From: Salticus scenicus
Lineage: Eukaryota; Arthropoda; Arachnida; Araneae; Salticidae
DNA: 64,000 nt
Assembly (NCBI GenBank): GCA_963930645.1
Contig: OZ005652.1
Span: 356,669,602-356,733,601 of the forward strand
Reading direction: 5' to 3'
The notes under the pieces: generated by a model
Database searches by the model: none
Told to the model about the DNA's origin: nothing
Seen by the model: only the letters and a program-made list of their open reading frames with translations
Shown here: positions 57,537-64,000 of the stretch, piece by piece
How positions within the stretch are numbered: position 1 is the first letter of the stretch
Layout: every line of letters starts with the position of its first letter
Position numbers and translations under genes: made by a program

Positions 57537-59207
57537 TCTCCTTATATTATTAAAATCTGTCTGTCAGTGAGAAATGCTTTGTGACCGCTAAAGCTCCGGC
57601 GCTAATGGTCGCAGCGCCTCGAAACCGGTGTCGACAGACGCAGAATTTCTTCATCGCGATAATTCGCTAAGCGATGCGACCCTAATTAGCGGAGATATTA
57701 ATTGAAACGTCGACCCATATCTACCGAAAAATGACCCAGAATTCATGATTAAATACTTAAAAAGCGACATTTTTACGGAAAAAAGTGGAAATTAAATTAG
57801 AAATATCAGTCCTACCGTTACAAATAAGGTATCAAATGAAAGGTCCGATTTTTCTGAATCCGATGGTTTAAATAGCTTATCGATAGGACAATTAGATTTT
57901 TTAAAAATTAACTAAAGTATGAAGAAAAAGGTGGCAACAAATCACAAGAGTTTTATTAATTTCGCAGACTAGCGAGCTTCTAGACGTATTTCGGTTACCA
58001 TGGCGCCGGGCGAAAGAATAAATAGATTTTACTTCCTGCTTTACTGATTTTGTACTGGAAATACAAATTGCAAATTTCAAAATGCTTCAATTTTCTTCAA
58101 AATTATTTCAAACTTGCTACACACTTTTAACATCACAAGACGAAGTTGCAGTTCAAATTTCATCGGGTTTCGAGAATAAATAAAAAATGTACAATTTAAT
58201 TGCAAATTAAAATTTATTCTAATACGCGTATTTCAAATTCTAACTAGGATTAAATTATTTTTAATACACCATTCGAAAGATATTTTAAAGTACTTTTATA
58301 TTATCGAAAGTGGGATTGAAGATTTTGCTTCATTTACACGTTTTGAGGTCTCCTGAATCGGTTTTCTTTTGTATCTCAGCTACTAATTAAAATAATTTCA
58401 TAAGTAATACGTCATTAGATAGCTTTGTTGATTTGGAATCGAATAGTAGATTACAGAAATTTCTACCGCCAGATGACGCTGTAATATTTTAAAATTTCAA
58501 TATTTCAATTTCTAATTATGATTAAATTATTTTTAATACATCATTCGAAAGTTATTTTAAAGTTCTTTTATATTATCGAAAGTTTTAACCAGATTTGCAC
58601 GTTTTGAGGTGTCCTGATTAGGTTTTCTTTTGCATCTCAGCTAATTCAGTTAGACCGTTACAAATTGGTATATGTAGGTTAATTAGGAAGGGCTGAAAGG
58701 GTGGGAAAGATATAGGCTTGCACCGCGCGCACGGGACAGCGCTGCCGAAGGCAGTGTGACCCGGTCCGACTTTTTAACCGATGAGAAATGATTTTTTTTC
58801 ATTTTCTTTTCTTATGAATAAAAATTTGATTTGAGGAAGAATATGTGCGCGTAGAGCGCGTATACATTCACACGTGCGAGCGCAGCGCGCATGGGTCTGC
58901 GCTGCCGACGGCAGTGGGGACACGGTGTGAGTTTTTACCCAATCAGATTTTTTTTGAGGGGGGGGGCGAAGGGTCAGGGAAGGAATACGATTTGAGAAGG
59001 AATAAAAATTTGATTTGGGAAGGAATATGTTCGCGCAGCGCACGTATACCCCCACACGTGCGCGCGCAAAGCTGCCGAAGGCAGTGAGGACCCGGGCCGA
59101 CATTTTACCCAATCAGAAATGATTTTTTTTTTCTTTTCCTAACACTAAAAGTTACTGTTAGTGATTCATTTGAAAATACTGACCCGCTAGCGGGCGAAGC
59201 TCGCTAG
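57537..59207 (+). mobile_element. non-autonomous Helitron, 1.67 kb
   Basis: The 5' end TCTCCTTATATTATTAAAAT (TC start) follows A, and the 3' end is CTAG, followed by T, after a strong hairpin CTAGCGGGCGAAGCTCGCTAG (59187-59207). TC...CTRR ends, a 3' hairpin and A/T insertion without TSD are the Helitron hallmarks. It lacks Rep/helicase. The interior has a ~272-bp tandem pair (from about 58,246 and 58,518) and G+C-rich units carrying GCTGCCGAAGGCAGTG or a variant at 58741, 58901 and 59071. Confidence 0.78.
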
Positions 59208-60670
59208 TTGTAGCAATAAAGGCAGAAATTCCTCATCAGTGAAAGTGTCCTGAAAAAAGGGCGGAGATTCGAGCTATGGAAACAAGAATTCTTGTTTTTA
59301 AAGAAAACAAGCCCTTCCTTTCAAAATTCTTCTGAAACAAAACAATAGAAAAAGATATATTGCTTATTCCTGTTAAACCTCTTAATTTACTTAGCAAAAA
59401 ATATATTTTTTGCTAAGTAATGTTTTTTTGTATTTTCCTCATCTATTACGCGTTAGAAATTTTGAATCCTTTAAACAAACGCTATGGAGAAAAAAATCAA
59501 CTAAATAGGCGGCTCTTACTGTTTAAGATAGAAAAATAGGTGGAATATAAAAATTACACCCCCCCTCCCCTCAAAAAAAAAAAAAAAAAAATTGTATTTG
59601 ATTGCAAGGCCGACCTATTAATTCGCTTCTAAACTACCGGCATAGTTAAATGGTTAATCATTTAGCTCATATATTGCTTTATTATTTCTTTTATTATTTT
59701 TTAAGTGAAATGTTATTTTAAGAAAAAGGCAGCCTTTAAAAATTAATTTTTTTAATATATTTTAACTAAGAAACTGTATTTTCATATATATTATAAAACA
59801 AATCGTACACTTTGAAAGAGTTAAACTGACCCAAAACTGGTAAGTTCGAATCGAATTGTTTAATGTTAGCTTAACTATATCTTACAGTAAGTTAACTGAA
59901 AAGATTTAGTTTATGCGTTTTTGTACACACACATATATATATACATATATAGCTATCTTATTTCACTATATAGCAATATTATTTGACACCTACAAAATAA
60001 AGTAAAAGAAAATTTAAATTTTATTGGCGATCAGAATAGCCATGATAGGCACTTTTAAATTAAAAAATATCGCACAATTTTCGAAGAGCATTGCCTGACC
60101 AATTTTTCGTGTAATAAATTTCAATATATCTGAAACGTATTATCTAATATAGTATTTAAATATATACGTATCTAAAATATCGAAATCAGGGAGATCCAAT
60201 GCGCTATAAAGATAATAACATTTCTATTATAATTTATTTTTATATTTCTTTATTTCTAGAAAAATTCCCGAGAGAAAACAATAAAATTTTACCTAATTCT
60301 TGAACGATCTTAATTTTATTTTTCTAAATTTACAGATAATCCCCTAAAATATTTTTGGTTATAACACTATGAATACTAAAGATGCAGTATACAAAATCTA
60401 CATTTTTCCGAACAGCCAGACTCTCAGAATGTCAAATATAAAGTCAAAGTTGGGGGTTGCTATTGAAAAAAAAAAAAAAAATAAAAAAAAAAAATAAATA
60501 AATAAATAAATCAAAGTTAGTACTTGTTTCAATATATAGGTGATCCCAAACTCAAAGTTTCATATCATTTTCAGTAGGTGCATTTAATTTCCTTAATTCA
60601 TGTGTATTAGCTTTTTCTGGATCAATTAATAACGAAATTGCCTCCTGGTGTTGCATTTTTCCCCCGACTG

Positions 60671-60938
60671 TACATTGTTAAATTTATAATTAACTAAATA
60701 TTAGAACCACAGGACTAAAAAAATATATATATATATTTTTTTTAAATACTTTTAGCTGATACATATGCAGTCGGTGTGTGCTGAAACCATAAATGAAGCC
60801 AGTTTTTCTCTATCGTGTATACAGTTTTGTCAATACAGCGTATGTATCGACTTGTTTTTTGTTTTCGATAGTTTCTAATGTGTGTTTCTATACACACATA
60901 TTATAAAAACATACTATAAAAATTATTATATGATTATA
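60671..60938. other. AT-rich spacer
   Basis: Short sequence between two elements; an (AT)n run near 60,722-60,736. No gene. Confidence 0.45.
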
Positions 60939-61137
60939 AACTCCTTCTCATAATTATAAGGACACCCGTTTTTCTATATTAACTAAACGGTGAACACTAT
61001 TATTTAAACAAATATATTTTTTATTAATTTGAATTTCATTATTTGACGATATTAGAAAGTTTTATCGTTTTTCTATCTTAAAAAACTTCAAATACGGTCA
61101 AAAAAGGGATTTTTCAGGTGTTCACAATTATAAGGAC

Positions 61138-61647
61138 AGCTCGAATCTTAGTATTTTTTTTTTTTTAATTATTCTTTAAATTAATATTTTTCGGGGTATC
61201 TTTTTAGGGTGAAACAGTCAGACATTCTCTCTGGCATTTATATATATATATATATATATATCTAGTTTTTTTATATCTAGTTTCAATACCATTTCATACA
61301 GCATAGATGATATTCTGAATACATTTAAACTATTTAAAATTGCTTTCCACCTGCATGCACTTTTCTAATATGAAAAGTTAACGTTTTTTTTCAGCTCGAA
61401 TCTTAGTATTTTTTTTTTTTTTTTTTTTTTTATTATTCTTTAAATTAATATTTTTCGGGGTATCATTTTAGGGTGAAACAGTCAGACATTCTCTCTGGCA
61501 TATATATATATATATATACATAGATTTTTTTTATATCTAGTTTCAATACCATTTCATACAGCATAGATGATATTCTGAATACATTTAAACTATTTAAAAT
61601 TGCTTTCCACCTGCATGCACTTTTCTAATATGAAAAGTTAACGTTTT
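61138..61647. repeat. 255-bp tandem duplication in Tc1 remnant
   Basis: AGCTCGAATCTTAGTATT starts at 61138 and again at 61393. Each unit runs through a T tract, TTTTTCGGGGTATC, a (TA)n run, CCACCTGCATGCAC and GAAAAGTTAACG. The copies differ mainly in T- and TA-tract length, so the duplication is recent compared with the coding decay. Confidence 0.92.
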
Positions 61648-61659
61648 TTTTTTTCAAAT

Positions 61660-62520
61660 TTTAAGCCATGGGAAAGGCAATAATACAGAAGTTTTTTCTT
61701 CAAACTATTTTCTATTGCTCTAGAAGTAGAGCAAAAATGTAAGTCTTGTTGAAAAAAATATTATTACCCCCCAAAATCTATCAAAAATCTGATAATTCCA
61801 CGTTTGAAATTTGCTGATATTCTCTTGATGTTCATAATAATAGAAAAAATTACTAAATTCATTCTGCCTTCAGTAGAAACAGCTCCCCAGAGCACCATAG
61901 ATCCACCTTTAAATTGCCCGATTCATATCTGCCTTTAAAAAATCTGCTCTGTCTTTCGCTATCTTCAGATCGTGCCAGTAACTGTTAAAATTATTTGGTT
62001 AATCAAGAATAAAATGTTTTTCATCCGAAAATGCAACATTTTACCATTTCATATTGTCTTTATTCAACTTTAACACAGACGTTCTTTCCCCCATTAAATG
62101 CTAATTGATTATTACAGGTTTTTTTATTCATTTTAACATATTATTAATTATTTTAAACATGCCTAAATATGGACCCCAATCTTTCGATAAAAAATACGAG
62201 AAAATTCAGCAGCAGTCATTATGAGTAGAATAGTAAGAGGAATTATAAGTCTTCGATCTCTGTAAAACAAATATGATTTTTCATCAGATCTCTCTCCTAT
62301 CGAACCAGCAGTTCAACGTTTGGTCACATTTCCTTCAGCAATTTTAGATCTTCGAATTTCATTAGAAATTCGGCGGATTGAAATTATCCTTCCACTTAAA
62401 AAACACATTTATCAAACTTCATTACATGAACGTTCTTTTTTCGAGAAATTATCAGTAATGTCCTTCGAAGAAAAATTAGAGGCTTATACATGAACTAATC
62501 TAGTCCAGTAGTTAACGAAT
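61660..62520 (-). pseudogene. decayed Tc1 transposase
   Basis: On the minus strand, across frames, I can read a fragment like FSDEKHFILD near 62,010-62,040 (first Asp block), NSYWHDL near 61,970-61,995 and GGSMVLWGA near 61,880-61,905. Blocks for the second and third catalytic residues are not clear, and many stops are present. It is a different Tc1 family from the 47-kb element, judging by its TIRs. Confidence 0.7.
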
Positions 62521-62791
62521 TCGCATGTCAACTTTAATTTATCCGCTTTTAAGTTAAATAAAACGGAAAAAAATTTGATTGTCCCTATATTTATGAACAT
62601 CTAATAACGTGGAGAAAAAAATATTTTGCATTATTTTTTATTAAATTTGTTTCATATTAAAAAAATTATAGCAGTTTTGGTTTTTAGAATACTAGATATA
62701 TTAAGTGCCCTTAATATAATCTTGTTCACAATTTTTTTTTACATTAATTATTTCAAAATATTAAGTGTCCTTATAAATATGAGAAGGAGTG

Positions 62792-63263
62792 TATTGGTAC
62801 AAGAGTTAAGGAAGAAATTGTTTTGGTAGACATCCTTTATTGACAAAAATCTATTTATGTTACAGAAAAACTAAATACAGTTTCTGTTTTTGAGGCCAAA
62901 AATATAAAGACTAGCCAAAATTATCAAATCAAAATTTTAGATGTACGCCTATGTAATGAATTAAGATTAATAAACAACTTAAAAAAAAAAAAAAAAAAAT
63001 TAATTTTAATAATTCCATGTCTTAAAATTTAGAATTTGTTTTATTTTTTATTAAATTTATTTCTTACTCTACATATATGTATATTTTAATATTTTATTAA
63101 AAAATTAAAAGAAAAAAAAAAAAATTGTAAATAATGCTTATCAATATCTCCTGTTATCAGATATACTGTTACTACTTATCAATATATACTGTTACATGTT
63201 TTTTCAAACGACAAGTAATTAAAGTAATTATTTTTTTATTTAAATATTTCATATTTATCAGTG

Positions 63264-63298
<35 letters not shown>

Positions 63299-64000
63299 AA
63301 AAAAATGAAAAAAGAAAAGAAAAACAAGTCCTTCCGGCTTATTCGGAAGGGTAGGTTGATTTCTTTTCCCTTATCAAGCAGCCGCCATTTTGATTCAAAA
63401 TGGCGGCTACAAATTATTAATGCACTTGGTAGAAATATTGATGTAGGCTACACACGTATGGAGTTTTAAGCAAACCGGTTCATAAATACATTTTTATGTG
63501 AATTTACAATTTTCAAGTGGCCGGCGCTTGGAAACTAAATGGTGGGTTAAGTTGACAAATATATGAAATGTATTTGTGAGATAAGTCTACTGTACACATA
63601 TACTAGTTCGAATTAATTCAAAATCTCAAAAGTCATCGTGTTGAAAAATTAAGTGACTGCCACTTCGATCAAAATGGCAGAGAAAGTTGTTCATCTAAGA
63701 TGTTGCAAATTTGAAAATATTTTTTTTTTTTTTTTTTTTTTTTTTGTAGAAATTCTTTCAAAGAGAGTAAGTTGATAAAAATGTTAGTTTTCTGCATTTC
63801 TAGTTTGTTTTAGCATTAAAATAGCGTAATTTTTCCTTAAAAACGCAGTAAAAAGATCCAGTAACGCAGGTAATAGATTTGGCGCCAAATTTGACGACTT
63901 TTCCACTATGGCGACTTTTTTGGCGACTTTTGGCGAGAAAATACTTATTATCGATATACCAAAGATGGACGCAATAACGTGATTGGTTCACGAGTTACGT
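62792..64000. other. AT-rich spacer with palindrome and 20-bp-type repeat
   Basis: (AT)n near 63,262-63,294 and a T tract near 63,720-63,745. A 26-base inverted repeat, CCGCCATTTTGATTCAAAATGGCGG (about 63,382-63,406). Near 63,875-63,945 GGCGACTTTT repeats on the plus strand correspond to the 42.5-kb 20-bp repeat on the other strand. No gene. Confidence 0.5.

Larger units (their letters stand above)
56437..60670 (-). mobile_element. inverted relative (copy 2) of the 50.4-kb element, interrupted and 5'-truncated
   Basis: The outer end TGTTGCATTTTTCCCCCGACTG at 60,670 is the complement of the 50,377 end, followed by TA. From there matches run in order: 60,670-60,370 with 50,377-50,640; 59,760-59,215 with 51,500-51,910; 57,040-56,780 with 52,050-52,260. 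A Helitron (57,537-59,207) and a small foldback (57,302-57,515) lie inside. The other terminal repeat is not visible; matches fade near 56,780 and I place no firm left limit. Confidence 0.55.
60939..62791 (-). mobile_element. Tc1-type transposon remnant with IR/DR ends, 1.85 kb
   Basis: Left ACTCCTTCTCATAATTATAAG and right TTATAAATATGAGAAGGAGT are inverted repeats flanked by TA. Inner copies of the motif lie at about 61,120 (TTCACAATTATAAGGACAGC) and 62,700 (complement). Subtracting an internal 255-bp tandem duplication gives ~1.6 kb, a normal Tc1 size. The transposase on the minus strand is heavily decayed. Confidence 0.82.

Noticed and set aside
58774..59112. 112-codon minus-strand frame with repeated Ala-Arg segments
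   Set aside because: It follows the tandem G+C-rich units of the Helitron; repeats explain the length and no family motif is present.

Overview
This is an AT-rich window (roughly a quarter G+C by eye) from a metazoan nuclear genome, most likely an arthropod or other invertebrate. That rests on the mobile elements present: Ty3/Gypsy LTR retrotransposons, mariner (D,D34D) and Tc1 (DD34E) transposons, piggyBac-, hAT- and pogo-like miniature elements, a Helitron, and Helentron/DINE-like tandem-repeat elements. Long A or T tracts and (AT)n/(CA)n microsatellites are very common. The sequence alone does not fix the species. I found no convincing host protein-coding gene; every coding signal I could name belongs to a mobile element.

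Layout. 1-4.8 kb: AT-rich spacer with a piggyBac-like MITE and a Tc1/mariner-like foldback MITE. 4,811-13,526: a complete but inactivated Ty3/Gypsy element (Gypsy-1) with LTRs, TSD ATAAT, a broken gag and protease, and a pol with one nonsense codon; its 5' LTR lacks a ~216-bp block present in the 3' LTR. 14.9-20.2 kb: Helentron/DINE-like elements, one with four 172-bp monomers, plus a tRNA-like inverted repeat and a ~48-bp degenerate tandem repeat. 20,256-31,747: a second Ty3/Gypsy element (Gypsy-2), 11.5 kb, with two 994-bp LTRs that look identical, TSD TAAGG, an open gag and a 1018-codon open RT-RNaseH-integrase; it sits inside one of the 172-bp-type monomers. 33.7-34.7 kb: a decayed Tc1 transposase.

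35,475-39,539: a mariner split near its 3' end by a 2.73-kb element with ~615-bp terminal inverted repeats (TSD TTTA), which carries a short decayed coding segment of an unidentified family. 40.6-41.7 kb: another mariner relic, interrupted by a segment with a tRNA-like sequence. 42.5 kb: a 20-bp tandem repeat. 46,977-48,551: a Tc1 element with inner and outer direct repeats in each end. 49.0-49.8 kb: a gypsy integrase fragment. 50.4-52.7 kb: a long-TIR Tc1/mariner-like non-autonomous element containing a piggyBac-like MITE; an inverted relative lies at ~56.8-60.7 kb and contains a 1.67-kb Helitron. Between them are small hAT-like and pogo-like MITEs and a reverse-strand Helentron-like element. 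60,939-62,791: a third Tc1 element, enlarged by a 255-bp tandem duplication.

There is no gene network here. The window is best read as layered insertions: at least five cases of one element inside another can be resolved to the base through target-site duplications. Gypsy-2 appears youngest, because its LTRs look identical.
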